From Bryoerythrophyllum caledonicum (taxonomy: Eukaryota; Streptophyta; Bryopsida; Pottiales; Pottiaceae), in assembly GCA_963971425.1 (NCBI GenBank), contig OZ020523.1, positions 24,967,105 to 25,031,104 on the forward strand: DNA of 64,000 bases. Direction: 5' to 3'. Positions 32,378 to 45,327 of the stretch are shown here, piece by piece. The notes under the pieces are model-generated. The model saw nothing but the letters and a program-made list of their open reading frames with translations. It had not been told where the DNA came from and did not search any database. The position numbers were made by a program, and so were the translations under genes. Position 1 is the stretch's first letter; each line of letters starts with the position of its first letter.

Positions 32378-33877
32378 TTATGGTGCGTCCGCCAGGACGA
32401 GGCGTGTTCATGGTTTGATTGTGCTAATTGTTCTATCGTTGGATGTAAGGTACAAACGCAATTAGCCTTACGGCATATGGAGCAACATAGGGCAACTTGA
32501 GGTAAGTGCCCAATTTACTCATGAATGGTTAAGTTATTGTTGGATGGTGAATGACTTGTGAATGTTTGGAAGTATGGTGAGTGCATGGATGCCAAGTTGT
32601 GTTTAAAGGTGGGGGTCTAGAAGGGAGTGTGGAGTTCCCGACCCTCCAACCACAAAACACCTTGTGTTGGGGGGATCCCCTTCTAGGCTTGTGGCTTGAG
32701 TTGAGCAAGGGGCCTAGGGGTGAAAGGTTGAGGCCCTCCCACGGAAATCCACAAGGATTTCCAGTGAGCACCTAGGTCGAAGGGGAAGGGTGCAAGTGCC
32801 CGGGTATGGGACAAGGGCACCCCTTCCTTCCCCCCGCGCTTGACTAACCACCAAGGTAAGAACAACTTGGTGTAACTGGAATGGTTGAATCAAAAGTTGC
32901 AAGTTAACGCTATGTATGTGTGAATGAGCCACTTGGAGGGGAGTTGGAGTCGTGGACGCATCCAAGACGTAGGGGTGCTGTTTGGAAGGAGCGATGCGTA
33001 CGGTATGTGCACTACACCCTCTTTGTAGGACCACGAGTAGTAAATAGGACCAACTTGGATGTGGTGACCACACTAGGGTTAGAAAACCCTGATTTCCCAC
33101 TTGAGCCGTGTGGAACACTTGCCTTAGAACCGCTAGGTTTGGCCAACCATGAAATTGCATGCAACAAATCTTGTGCTAACAAGTGGATTGGCTGGAGTTG
33201 CTCCAAGGTAAGTTATCCCCCTCTATAACATTGTATGTGACTTATTGGTTGGCCTTAGCATCGATAGAGTGCGATTAGGTCCACGGTCGACTTCAACTAA
33301 TGGTGACAGGGTGGCTGGAGATGCATCGAGGTATGTCTTCTTCACAGTGATAATATTGTATACACACCTTGTTGCATGCCGTCACGTGATTGAGTTGTTT
33401 TCCTCCTAGTGGGTAATGCCTAGTTCAAGGTGGTAAAAGGTGGAAGGGGGGATACCAAAGATACCGAGGAACCCCATTTTTTATCAAATTGAGGTCTGGG
33501 TCAGCCCCATAGTAAGGATCTGTACCGTGTGGCGCCAGTTGGGGGACAGCTTTCCAACGGGGTGATGCTCGTGGAGACATCCCTCAATTCGGTTAGCTTT
33601 TTGTCGTTTGCCCTTGGAGGGTAGTCCTTAATAGGATTCTTCAGCGGCTTCATCGAGCTAAAACTCCACCACTAAAAATTGGGTCTTGGTCTTGGGTCAG
33701 TCCATCCTCGTGGTAGAATCGGGAGTAGGAGTGTTGGAAACATCCACTCACCGATCGAATTAGGCCGTGCTTCGTGTAGTTTCACCCACGACCCTTAAAC
33801 CTTGGATGGAAAATCTTTCGGGGGAACATGCCCATCATCAACACACAACAAGATCTTACTCTTAGACTTTAGAGTAG
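32378..33877 (+). other. Leader of the nested element with repeated splice-donor-like motifs
   Basis: No gene is seen. Donor-like motifs follow similar preludes: TTGAGGTAAGTG near 32498, CCAAGGTAAGAA near 32853, CCAAGGTAAGTT near 33206 and TCGAGGTATGTC near 33330. The last two belong to a duplicated segment (GGCTGGAG...GC, then ATAA(C/T)ATTGTAT) about 124 bp apart. Some giant plant Ty3/Gypsy elements splice their transcripts; use here is inference. Confidence 0.5.
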
Positions 33878-36800
33878 ATGTCCCGTGCCACAAGGTCCCA
33901 AAAACCTTCCCTCACACCACCGTGGGAACCGGCGAGTGAAAGGAGTAGGTCTAGGGAACTCACTGAGGACACGGCGGAAGGATTCTTTGAGGTTCAGCTA
34001 GAGGCTATCCCAGCTCCTCCCCTTCTTTTTCCCCCATCTTTCCTTATCCCTGCATTTGATCCAGTGAACACCACTAACACCACTAGTCCACGAGGCAACA
34101 CCTCAGCCCCTACCATGGCCTCTGGAGGGCCACCCCCGGTTCGGCCTCCCATCAACCCCTTGGTTCAGCCAAGGGGTTTACCAATTGTAGTACCCGAGGG
34201 CTTACAGGCGGCGCCTATGCCACCCAATTTGCCCACGTTCAGAGGAACTAGGGATGAAGACCCCTCCGCACATGTGGAACGGTTTCTAGAGCTCCTCACT
34301 ACTTGTCTCATCACCAACACCGGGTATTTCCTAGTGTGGTTCTCGTGTACCTTAAAGGATGCCGCTTACGAGTGGTATAGGAACCACCCCTCCAACACCT
34401 TCCAGGACTGGGATAGCCTCATGAGGGCCTTTTTGGAGCACTTTAGACCCGAAATAGGTCAAAGTAATGCCCTCACAGCCCTAGCCGCGCTACGCCAAGG
34501 TCCAGGGGAGGATATCACGACATACATTAGGAGATTCGACCTGGTGGTTACAAGGTTCGTGGGAAACCTCCTCACCAATGACACCTTAACCCAGTTCTTT
34601 ATCCAAGGGTTCAACAATGAGGGAACCATTAGGGAGATTTTGAAGGTCCGCCCCGCATCGTTAGATGAGGCCAAGGCACAAGCTAGGCTAATAGAGCAGG
34701 TGGATCGAGACCAAGAGCGCATGTGGAGGAAGGAGGATCACCATATTCCTAGTTTCATACCCATCCATGCCAAGGGTAAGGGACCAGTCTTAGAACGTAA
34801 CCAAGGATCCATAGGCGCACAAGTTCCTACGTGGAACTACTACGCCCCACCCTTGAACGTTAGGCCACCAGTAGCCCTTCCTGAGCTCACCTATCATGAG
34901 GAGCGGGGCACATGGAAGGAGGAAATGAAGAACGAAATCCTTCAAGGCCAACAGGGCTTCCAGGATCAATTAGCTCAACAAATCAAGGCCATGCAAGACC
35001 AAATGGCCTTGTTGATTAAGAACCAAGTCTCTAACCCCACGCCTCCACCCATAGAATCCGGTAGACATGCTTCGGGCTTATGGTGCATTCAATGTGGTCA
35101 ACCAGGCCACACCAGCCCTTTTTGTACCACTCCGGTGGCAGCACCCCAACACCAAGCTTCTCAACCTCCGTATGTGCCTCCCCATAGGAACCAACCACCG
35201 ACAGTAACTAGCTACGTGCCTCAAGGCTATGCATCTCCAAGCCAAGGTTATGGGGGACCTCCGAGACCACGGTATGAAATCCATCAACCGTGTGGCAAGA
35301 GACACGCACCAGGGCAATGTTGGGTCGAAAGTGGGGTGGTATGCGGTAACTGCGGGGGTAATCACCCTACCCAAGTATGTCGTAGACCGGACAAGGTAAT
35401 TCCCATGCCCTTCCCACCAGCATTGGCAGTCCAGACTCGGTCTAGCCGACGGGAGTCTAGGTACTCAAGCCCCCCTCCACCTATACCAGAGGAAAGTGAG
35501 ACCTCAGAAGAGGATTCACATCACTTCTCTGACCTAAACGATACCACCAAGGAGGCGGTAGAAGGCACTAAACGAGCCAACTTCGAGTCCCCCCATGGGA
35601 TACCTAGGTCTCGAACACCCTTGTCCACCCCCCAAGAGCCATGGGAAGGTCCACCAATCCCTAGTCCCGAGGTAAACACGTTCCCGCGTGTCGAGAAGCA
35701 AGGGGGAGAGGGGCCTTACGATTTGTGGGCGGACTTGAGTCGCCTCAAAGCGGACATCACCATAGCCCAACTATTAGAGGTGTCACCACCCATGAGGAAG
35801 TCCCTTAGGTCGGGTACCCCGGTGAAGCGAAGGCCTAGGGCAAGGGTCAGGCTGGCGACTCGGGTTAAATCCGCACACCCCAATATCGAGGTCAAGGCGG
35901 TACAAATCGAGGTTTCGATTGTGGACAAGATCGTACCTAATGTACTAGTAGATAGTTGTAGTGGGTTGAACATCATGCCCCTCTCAACCATGGAGAAACT
36001 AGGCCTTGACATCACAGAACCTTCACCGTACATCATCAACATGGCTAATCAAAGCTCGGAGGCCCCGTTAGGCCAAATTAGTGGTTGTAAAGTGACCACG
36101 GGGGGGTAGAGTATTCCCTCACCTTCCAAGTCATCCGAATGCACTCCAACAAGGAGGCATACCCCTTGCTACTAGGTAGGCCTTGGTTGCGGATTGCCAA
36201 TGCCACCGTAGAATGGGAGGGGCCAAAACCAAACATCACCTATGGTCCACCGGAGAATCCTACTACAGTCCATATCCAACCAAGTAGACTAGGAATATGC
36301 CGTGGTTGCATGGGCTCGTCGGACGATGAATCACAAGAGGTACTATCAAAGGAGCCTCCCAAACGGGTGAGGTTTGCGCCCCACAAGGCGGTGGATCGAG
36401 CCCAACCCTCGAAGGCCCACGTAATGCCATTTAAAAGCATGGGACCGGGCCTTTATGAGTGGGTTCCCACCGGGGAATTTGTAGACTGGTTGAGGGAGCA
36501 CCCTACCTCGAGCGCGGATGAAGCCATGTCCGTGCATTTCATGGAGAGTGAGCTCATTGGAAGGGAAACCGGGTTGGAACTTAGCCTAGTTCCCCTCCTC
36601 GATGACCTAGAACCCTCGGCGGTGTTTGGAATGGATGTGGAGGGCACGCAAGGGGAGGAATTGGAGGTTTTGGGAGACGAAGGCCCTCTCAACCCATCTC
36701 TCCACTTCCGCAGGACATCCACCAGTATCCTAGCTAGTGGTTCGGGGGCAACATACCCCCAAGTTCCGAATGATTGGTACAAGGGACCTACCCAACAACC

Positions 36801-39599
36801 ACACGTTCATCATGATGATTGAAAGTTGATGGTGGTTTCTCATGAGCAGGATGAGGTCCGTAGTATTAAGGTGGGCGTTGGGTTGACCGAGGAGGAGATG
36901 GTGAATTACAAAGCACTAGTGGTCGAGTTTGGGGACATTTTTGCGTGGTCGTACAAAGACCTCAAGGGCATTCCCCCGGCGATAACACAACATCACATCC
37001 CCCTTCTCCCAGGCACTACTCCCATTAGACAAAAGGAGCGGCGTATGAATCCTAACCTACAGCTCATTGTCAAGGCCGAATTGGAGAAGCTCCTCCAAGC
37101 GGGGTTCATTAAACCCGTAGAGATATCCGATTGGGTATCCCCCATGGTGTTGGTTAAAAAAAAAACGGGAAGCTACGGGTGTGCATTGACTATAGGAAAC
37201 TCAACCATCACACCCAAAAAGATCACTTCCCCTTGCCATTTATCAACACCATCTTGGAGGAGGTAGGTGGTCATGATCTTTATACGTTTATGGATGGCTA
37301 CTCGGGCTACAATCAAATCTCCATTGCCCCAGAGAACTATCACAAGACCGCCTTCACTACCCCATGGGGCACGTTCATCTATTTGGTCATGCCTTTTGGG
37401 CTTTGTAATGCCCCTTCCGCATTTCAGAGGGCCATGACTTATGCCTTCTCAGATCTCTTGCATAAATCCATGACCGTCTTCATTGATGACTTTAGCACCC
37501 AGTCCACGAAGGACAACCACCTCACGTGCGTGAGACAAAGTTTTGAACGGTGTAGGCGCACCGGTATTGCCCTCAATCCCGAGAAAATCTTCCTTGCCGT
37601 AGAACGGGGAGTCTTGCTAGGATTCGTGGTATCCAAGGATGGTCGAGAGCCGGATCCCGATAAAGTGAAGGTTATCGTGGAGTTACACCCCCCCACGAAT
37701 GTCAAGGAGATACAAAAAACCCTAGGACACATAGGGTGGTACCGGGAGGTTATCCATGACTATGCCATGAAGGCCATGCCCATCACTAGGCTTATCCAAA
37801 AGAACTTAAGGTTCGAGTGGACTCCCCATTGCCAAGAGGCCTTCGACGTCTTGAAGGGGGAATTAACCACCTACCCGGTTTTGAGGCCCTCGAATTGGGA
37901 ATTGCCCTTCCACGTCTTTTGTGATGCCTCGGCGGTGGCTGTGGGAAGCACATTGTGCCAACCGGTGGGCCTTAATGGCAAAGACCACCCCATTGCTTTT
38001 GCAAGTAGGCAATTGAACCCCGCCGAAAAGAACTATACCACCACCGAACGTGAGTGCTTGGCAATGGTCTTTTCGGTCAAGAAGTTTCGCCACTACTTGT
38101 TACTCAACCCCGTAGTGTTCTATGTGGATCACATGGCCATCAAATACCTTGTCAACAAGGCGGACTTGAGTGGTCGTTTAGCAAGGTGGGTCTTACTTTT
38201 AGAGGAGTTTGACTACACGGTGGAATACCGCCCGGGGCGGATGCACCTTCAAGCGGATCACCTCTCACGCCTCTCAGAGGAACCCGGTATTGTCCCCATT
38301 GATGAGGCCTTGATAGATGAGGACTTGTTCAAAGTATCCTCCATTCCTTCATGGTACAATCTGGTGGCCGAATTCCTCACCACCCACCTTCTACCGGACT
38401 CATTGTCCAAAAACGAGCGTCAAAAGGTTCGCCTCCATAGCCGCCACTTTACCATAGTAGGGGGCAAATTGTACCGTCGGGGGGTGGACGGCTTGCTACG
38501 TCGATGTGTGACGACCGTGGAAATTCCCACGATCCTCTCAGCCTGCCATGACAGTGCGTGTGGAGGACACTTCTCTGGGACCTTGACGGCCCAAAAAGTC
38601 CTTCGCGCGGATTATTATTGGCCCACGTTATTCCAAGACGCCCATGAGTACACCAAGCGATGCGACGCTTGTCAACGGTATGCCCGAAATGACCTTCGAA
38701 TGAGCATGCCACTACGAGTATCCTTGCCCTTGGTCCCATTTGAGAAGTCGGGTATTGATTACGTGGGGGAAGTGCACCCGAGCTCTTCTAGTGGGATGAA
38801 GCACATTGTGGTGGCAACCGAGTATCTCACCAAGTGGGCCGAGGCTCGAGCCGTGAAAACGAATGATGCTAATCATGCGGCCAAATTCTTGTTCGAGCAA
38901 ATCATTACCCGGTTCGGATGTCCCAAAATCCTCATTAGTGATAGGGGGAAGCATTTTTTGAACGAGGTGATCGAAGCCATGACCAACCGGTTTAAGATCA
39001 ATCATCGTAAGACCACCCCTTATCACCCTCAAACCAATGGGCACACCGAACGGGTCAACCAAACCCTCGTAAACATCTTGAGGAAAACGGTCACCGATTC
39101 CAAGAGGGATTGGGACACGAAACTCCCCGCCGCGTTATGGGCTTACCGAACCACGTTCAAAGTGACCACCCATGCTACTCCCTTCTCATTGGTATATGGC
39201 ATTGAAGCCATTTTACCCATCGAGTTCGAGATCCCCTCTCTGCGAGTGGCCGTGACCGAACGATGGTCCATGGCCACGTCCTTAGCCGATCGGTTAGAAC
39301 GATTGGAGGAGCTCGACGAGATGCGCCCGTGGAGCGCCCAAAACATGGAAGCCATCCAACGAAGGAGGAAGATTGCCTTCGACAAACGGAACAAGGTCCG
39401 GTCATTGAGACCGGGAATGCTAGTCCTCCTTCAAGACGCGAGGAGATTGGATTTTCCAGGGAAGTTCGAAGCTTTGTGGATGGGACCCTATCTCGTGAAG
39501 GAGGTCTTCCCCAACAACTCCGTTCAACTTCAAACCCTAAACGGCGAGGATTTCCCCACGCGAACATCGGGCAACCGATGCAAAGAGTACAAGGTGTGA
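33878..39599 (+). mobile_element. gag-pol region of the nested element
   Basis: gag (from ATG 33878) has a capsid-like segment with FRGTRDEDPSAHVERFLELL and a CCHC knuckle CIQCGQPGHTSPFC, then a second cysteine cluster CGNCGGNHPTQVC. The protease-like part (about 35880-36240) has the active-site type LVDSCSG. RT, RNase H (FCDASAVAVGSTLCQ) and integrase (zinc finger CGGHFSGTLTAQKVL...CDACQRY; core with GIDYVGEVHP and TPYHPQTNGHTERVNQTL) follow. Nearly whole with about two breaks. Confidence 0.9.
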
Positions 39600-39747
39600 T
39601 TTGTTCACGACCTTCACAAGTGGACCTCCACATTTTGGTACTGCCATGGGTCATTCGAACACAAAAAAAAAAAGTAGAATTTGACCGTGTGCCCATGAAC
39701 AAGAGTGGGTTCTCTGCCTCTTCGAGTTGTCTCAGATGGCCGCCATG

Positions 39748-41761
39748 TGTGAGCCGCAAAAACGGCTCACGGTGATGAATGGACCTCACGTCGGGTCCAT
39801 TAAGGCTAATGAGTGGTGAAAATGGGTTATCCCATGGACTAGCTCGTGGTTTTTTGATTAAAATGGCCAAGTGGTCTTTCCCCTCACCAAAAGAGGAGCA
39901 TTTATGGGCAATCGCGGAATTTATGTAGTTAGCCAAAGAGGAAGAAAGAAAAAAGAATGGGGCGTTAAAGGCCCTTAAAAAAAAAAATAGTCAAAAGGGT
40001 CCAAAAAGAAGTGGAAAAGAATCCTCATCAATCACTAAGTAGATTAGGAATTACCCCAAGCAAGGGGAATTCAATTTAGGTAGGTTAAATTAGATTTTTG
40101 CACCTTTGAAAATTAGCTAATAGCTCACTTATTGAGATCATGCGCACCCATGTGGCTTGGAGTTAATGTTTAGATCTAGATATTCCTTGGTTAGTGGGAC
40201 ACCCACTCTTGTTAAATGCAAGGGTGGCACGGAATTAGTAGTGATAGGGTTAGTAGGGTTGTAAGAGGGAAGCCATTTATGGGAGGAGGCCAAAGGCGGC
40301 AGGGAACGTCTTTGGGAACTCAAGGAGAGCAAAGGTTGGAGGGGGATACCCCCTGGAGAGGTCTCATTATTTTTGGGGAGAGAGAGGGGGGTGTGTGTGT
40401 GCGTGTAGGAGGAGAGATTGATGTCGTGTAGGAGGAGAGACGAATTAGAGTAGGAGCTGGAGACGATCAAGACCACGAGGAACAAGACAATCCAGAGCAC
40501 GAATTAGAGCAGGAGCTGGAGACGATCAAGGCCACGAGGAACAAGACGATCCAGAGCACGAATTAGAGCAGGAGCTGGAGACGATCAAGACCACGGGGAA
40601 CAAGACGATCAAGAGCACGAAGAAGAGCAGGAGCTGGAGACGATCAAGACCACGAGGAACAAGACGATCAAGAGCACGAATTAGAGCAGGAGCTGGAGAC
40701 GATCAAGACCACGGGGAACAAGACGATCAAGAGCACGAAGAAGAGCAGGAGCTGAAGACGACCAATACCACGGGGAACAAGACGATCAAGAGCACGAATT
40801 AGAGCAGGAGCTGAAGACGATCAAGACCACGAGGAACAAGACGATCAGGAGCACGAAGAAGAGCAGGAGCTGAAGACGATCAAGACCACGGGGAACAAGA
40901 CAATCAAGAGCACGAAGAAGAGAGCCGGAACTGAAGGAAGAAGGGTGAATCGAATCAACCAGGGAGCCTCTCCTCGCCCCCCTGGCTAGTAGTAAATTCC
41001 TTATGCAGTAAGGAACCCTAATTTCTTTCCTAAATACTAAAACCACACGGAAGCACTGCCAATTTTTTGCTAGAATTAGGGTTTGCTCACGCTCAACTAA
41101 AACAACCGGATAAAGGGTCCTTAGGAAGAAAGAAAAAATCAGCTCGAGGTCATTTGTACCAAGGTTGAAGTGGGTTCTCGTGTGAATGGATGTATGTATG
41201 GAGATGTGGTGCATGACCTTGAATAAAGTCATATGTTGAAGGTGCGCTGTTGGTCGCTGGCGGTGAGGTTCAGGGTCGAGTCAATTGACCAATTGAATGC
41301 TGCCATCATGTTAAGCACAAAAAACTAATAAGAATAAAAAAAACAAACACAAGAATCGGAGTTAGAGGCAAAGAGATAATTAGAATCATAATCCGGGAGA
41401 AAATAGGGAAACCTGCCTGCTGCCGACTGGTTCCAGGGTCACACCTAAGCCTGAACCTAATCACTAAGGGTCTAACCAGGTTTGGAACGTTGAATTGAAC
41501 CCTTAAGAGCTGAAAAAATTGCATTCGGAGCCCTAGAACAAAAGTTACACTCGTTCGAAGGTAGGGTCAATTAAAAGGCTGAATTGAGTCGCCACCTCAC
41601 TAATCAACCACAAGGAACCTAAAGGGCATGAGATGTGCCACCATGGTTCTATGAAGTGTAAATAAATGGGCTGAAGGTGGGTTGCACGAAGGATTGAGCC
41701 CCGTATTAGGATCTTGTGTTTAAGGTAGGCCACCCTTTAGGGGTAGTTTATTTGGCTCACA
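39748..41761 (+). repeat. 3' LTR of the nested element
   Basis: Same length and nearly the same sequence as 30364-32377, including the purine-rich array at about 40414-40944. No clear polypurine tract is visible just before it (the bases before 39748 are ATGGCCGCCA), which is unusual. Confidence 0.95.
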
Positions 41762-43253
41762 GGTGCCATGGCCTTTCGGAAAGCTTCCTCGCTGTTGTAC
41801 TTTCGCTTCCACTCATCCCGCCCTTTGTGGAGATTCTGCAGCTCCTCGTTAACTCGCACCTTCTCCATGTTAGAATCCCTCTCCAAATCTTCCGTAGCAC
41901 GAAATATAGCATCGTTAGTTCTCTGGTACTCCTTTATCAGATCATCCTTCTCAGCTACTAACAATTCCAGTTCCTTTCTTCCCAGTGGTAGAATAGCTTC
42001 GTTCTTTAGAGGTTTCTTCTTAGCTGAATGAGGTTCTTCAACTACTACCCCCTTACCCTTTGAAATCTTGGAAGTTGTGGCTTGTTCCTCCACCTTGACC
42101 GTCGTGGGCGGCGCTCCCAGCTTCGATAAGGGCTCTTCTGCAGCTCTAGAGGTTGTCTCGCCATCCACTTTGAGGTTGATCACGTCCTTCGGAGTTGGAG
42201 CTGTTGCCTTCTTGGCTGCTCCCTTATCAGCAGTCTCCAACTCAGCCACTAAGTTCCGAGGTGCTGGAGCATCTGCTTCTATTGCTGGTTCTCGCCTCGC
42301 TTTCTTCTTAATCTTCACGATCTCTGCCGGTGGGGTCACCTGTTCATCACTTGGAGGCTGCGGCTCTGGGGTGCCACCGAGTTGAGTAGAAGTAGGCTCG
42401 GGGTAAACGCACACGGAGGCGTCTCCTCTCCTGCTTTCTTGATTCCGCCCTCAGGTTCCTCCTGGGGCACTTCACCGCGCCGAGGTCTCTTCTTGGAGCT
42501 CGTCGCATTCTTCGTCTCTTCCACTGCCTTAGACAAAGTCTGTTTTCGTAATTCAGGACAAAATTCAGAGAGATAGGTGGTACAGAAATATGCCTTAGTA
42601 TGACAAGTTGTCTTGCTTGTCATCTCCTGCTTCATGTGCGTGTAGAGAATCTTCATCCAGTTGAAGCGTTCTCCTTGCCACGCCCTATATGCTGCCGCCA
42701 ATCCTTCAAGTGAAATGATGTTAGGACCTGGCAATGATAATAACAGTCGTTGATTCACGAAAGTCAACCAACCTTTCCAGCGCATCTTAGCTTTGGTTAC
42801 ATTATATCCATGTTTGGCATCTTTCTTCTCCACCTTCGCAGTCTCTGGTGAATCAAAGAGGTGTAAGAGAGTTTCTTGATCCAACAGGGGAATGTTTACC
42901 AACGTCGAGCCGCTGTCACTCAAACCAGGAAAGTGTTTCTTGATCGTCGAGAGATCAAAAAACACCACCTCTTCACCGATAAGAAACTCATCCAGGGCCC
43001 CTCAATCGCTAGCGATGATGAACGTGCGCGCCCGCTGGAGGTTCGGTTCAGGCCACCTCTGCGCTATGAACTGCCACAATCCTGCACTCTCCAAGTTGGT
43101 GAGGTTGGGAAGCAGCGGTTTCTCTGGTAGGTAGATCATCTTCGACGCAACAAGCTCGAAGTCTGTCTTCCGATTTCTTGCTGCTGCCATCGGATCGTAC
43201 CTGTTCGACCTCATACACATTTCGTCAATATTCCAACTCGGTGTCACCATCAA

Positions 43254-45038
43254 GACAGATTTTATTTTTTATTTTTCCTTGTTCGTTTACTCTTGATTAT
43301 TTTACTTATCCATTCAAATAGATGTGAAATTTCTTAGCTTATCAGTGCCACATGCAAGCTTTCAACTGAAATTATCCTATCTTGTTCGTTAACTTACAAC
43401 ATCCGGTTGATTAATTCTTTTTGATACCTGGAAGTAGGTTTAGTCATCTTGCTCGCCCTGTTTTCAAACACTCTATTATGCTTGTGAGTATGATGACCTA
43501 TTCCCTATCATACTGAACTACAGATGTATACAATGCTTTGAAGAAATTATAATTTCCTCAATAATCTCATGCCTCACAAGTCACTTCCCTGTCATCCATG
43601 TTACAGCTATGCGGAGATCAGGTTTCCTCTTGAACTGTTTCTGCACGTTACTAAAAATCAGATGAGTTAGTCCATCGTTTACTATTGCTATCGCAAGTGA
43701 CTCTCACTCGTTCAGCTTTAGGTTCCTTTTTAACTTCAGCTTAGTTTTAGGAATTTCGCAACCTAGTTCTGATCAACACTCTTTTTCACAGCACTTGACA
43801 TTAACACAATTAGGTTAATATTCACACAATCAGGACTGTTCATAACGTATTCACAATGAACCCAACCCTCATGCACATCTAACCTTGTTTTAAAATTTCA
43901 TGGCGACGACGCAGACTGTAGGGTTTCAGTAACTTACCTCGAAAATTATCGCACTTGGTTCCAAAGAGACGCCGTACCTTCAACGATGTTTCTTCGATCA
44001 ACGTCTCGACCTAACATGTAGAATTTTGTGCTGAATTACAAAAGCAAGTTTCCTCTAACCTGCTCACACTACTCGTCTTCAACGTCATCGCTCTCCTCTT
44101 CTCCAGCTGCAGCTATGGCGATTGTCACTGTATGAGCAAAGAAACTGTCTTTGTCTTCTTTCCGCTCCTGCATGATTACTTCATCGACGGTCCATAACCG
44201 CCAGATCACGCATCGGGTTCAAACATCTAGGTTCCAGCGCTATTCTTTTGTGTCGTGATCAGATCTTCATATTTTGGTGATTTCTCCTACATATCGTTGT
44301 TTGGCTCTTTGCTTCGCGCCTAGGTGGACACTGTTTCCAGTTCTTGTTGTCCAGGTGGACAGCGTCTTCCAAATTCCAGTTAGTGTTTGTCCACATCGAC
44401 AGTGACCTACAGCTAGTCTTTCTTGACATTTAATGTTTTGTCCAGCTCATCTTCCTTAACATGAATGTTTTGTCCACCTCATGCAAAATCTCAACCTTAA
44501 TGCATTACTTAACTTTCATGTTCTTGTACTCACTATTTTTTCCACTTTATTTTATTAAAGCTTTTAAGTTAGTCGAAACTTTACTTAATTCTTTTTTATC
44601 TTGCATTTATTTTGTCGTCTTAATAATTACTTCTTTACTCAAGTACATGGTCATGCCATCATGTCCAAAAAGTTTTATCATTTCCAAATTTTAGAATTTT
44701 ACTTAAGAAATTTATTTTTAATTTTTAATCTTATTTTTAACACAAACAAATGGTTATTTTAGTGATCTCCCAAAATCTTCTAAAATCCCATTTAAGAAAA
44801 GTTTTTATTATGATGTTATAAGTATTTTAACTTATTCTAACTCATAAAAACTTTTTAACTATTTTTCTACTTCCATCCAAGTAGAGTCATTTCTCAATCA
44901 TTCAAAAATTAACTTATTGAGGATACTTTCCCAATTTGTTGTTTAATTTTTTCACTTTCCTCATGAGGCACTATTATGTAAACTTTTGCTTGTTACCCAA
45001 TAGTGTAAAGAAGTTTTTATTTTAATTTTATTTTTTTA

Positions 45039-45075
<37 letters not shown>

Positions 45076-45327
45076 TTTTATTTATTTTTTTATTTTTTAT
45101 TTTTTTTATTTTTTATTTTTTATTCACAAGTAACTTTATTAGCAACTTGTGACCTATCCCATCAAGTAAGAAATTTTTTAATGCAAAGTTATAAAATCAC
45201 CAATTATTAGACGTTTAAAACTTTGCCACTATTTCTTACTTTCACCTGGGTAGTTTAGGGTCATTCCGGACCACTTCAAAGGTCACATTTTGGAGGTCCT
45301 GCCCCCTTCTTAATGCGTAACTTGCCC
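43254..45327. other. Spacer between integrase and accessory frame of the giant element
   Basis: About 2 kb without coding sequence. It contains an AT dinucleotide tract at about 45044-45070 followed by T/A-rich low complexity, and a mixed-composition stretch at 43880-44400 that could hold splice or promoter signals for the accessory frame. I see no specific motif. Confidence 0.6.

Larger units (their letters stand above)
30364..41761 (+). mobile_element. Young Ty3/Gypsy element nested in the giant element
   Basis: 11.4 kb, flanked by a perfect 5-bp duplication GGTGC (30359-30363 and 41762-41766). The LTRs are exactly equal in length (2014 bp) and I count about four or five differences between them, roughly 0.2%, so insertion is very recent and later than that of its host. 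Order: LTR, leader of 1.5 kb, gag, protease, RT, RNase H, integrase, LTR. It is nearly whole, with only about two breaks in the coding part. The RNase H-integrase style (LSGRLARWVLLLEEFDY, GKFEALWMGPYLVKEVF) places it near Athila/Tat-type elements. Confidence 0.95.
28408..43253 (-). mobile_element. Accessory 3' frame of the giant element, interrupted by a nested element
   Basis: Downstream of integrase on the same strand, in the position where Athila-type elements carry an env-like frame. About 3.4 kb of coding sequence is divided by the 30364-41761 insertion. The part at 43253-41767 has a globular region with NLTNLESAGLWQFIAQRWPE and a Lys/Glu-rich tail; the part at 30363-28408 begins with a long coiled coil (EKRELQEEV, QVQLKEAKEKKDKD) followed by an aromatic-rich domain with WDAMSWLLEDFGL and a basic C-terminus. 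No signal peptide or membrane segment is visible, so env-like would be a statement of position only. I do not recognise the family. It is also broken elsewhere at about two places. Confidence 0.65.

Noticed and set aside
39175-39936. Long minus-strand frame over the integrase end of the nested element
   Set aside because: It is antisense to a well-conserved integrase and runs into the LTR; a shadow.
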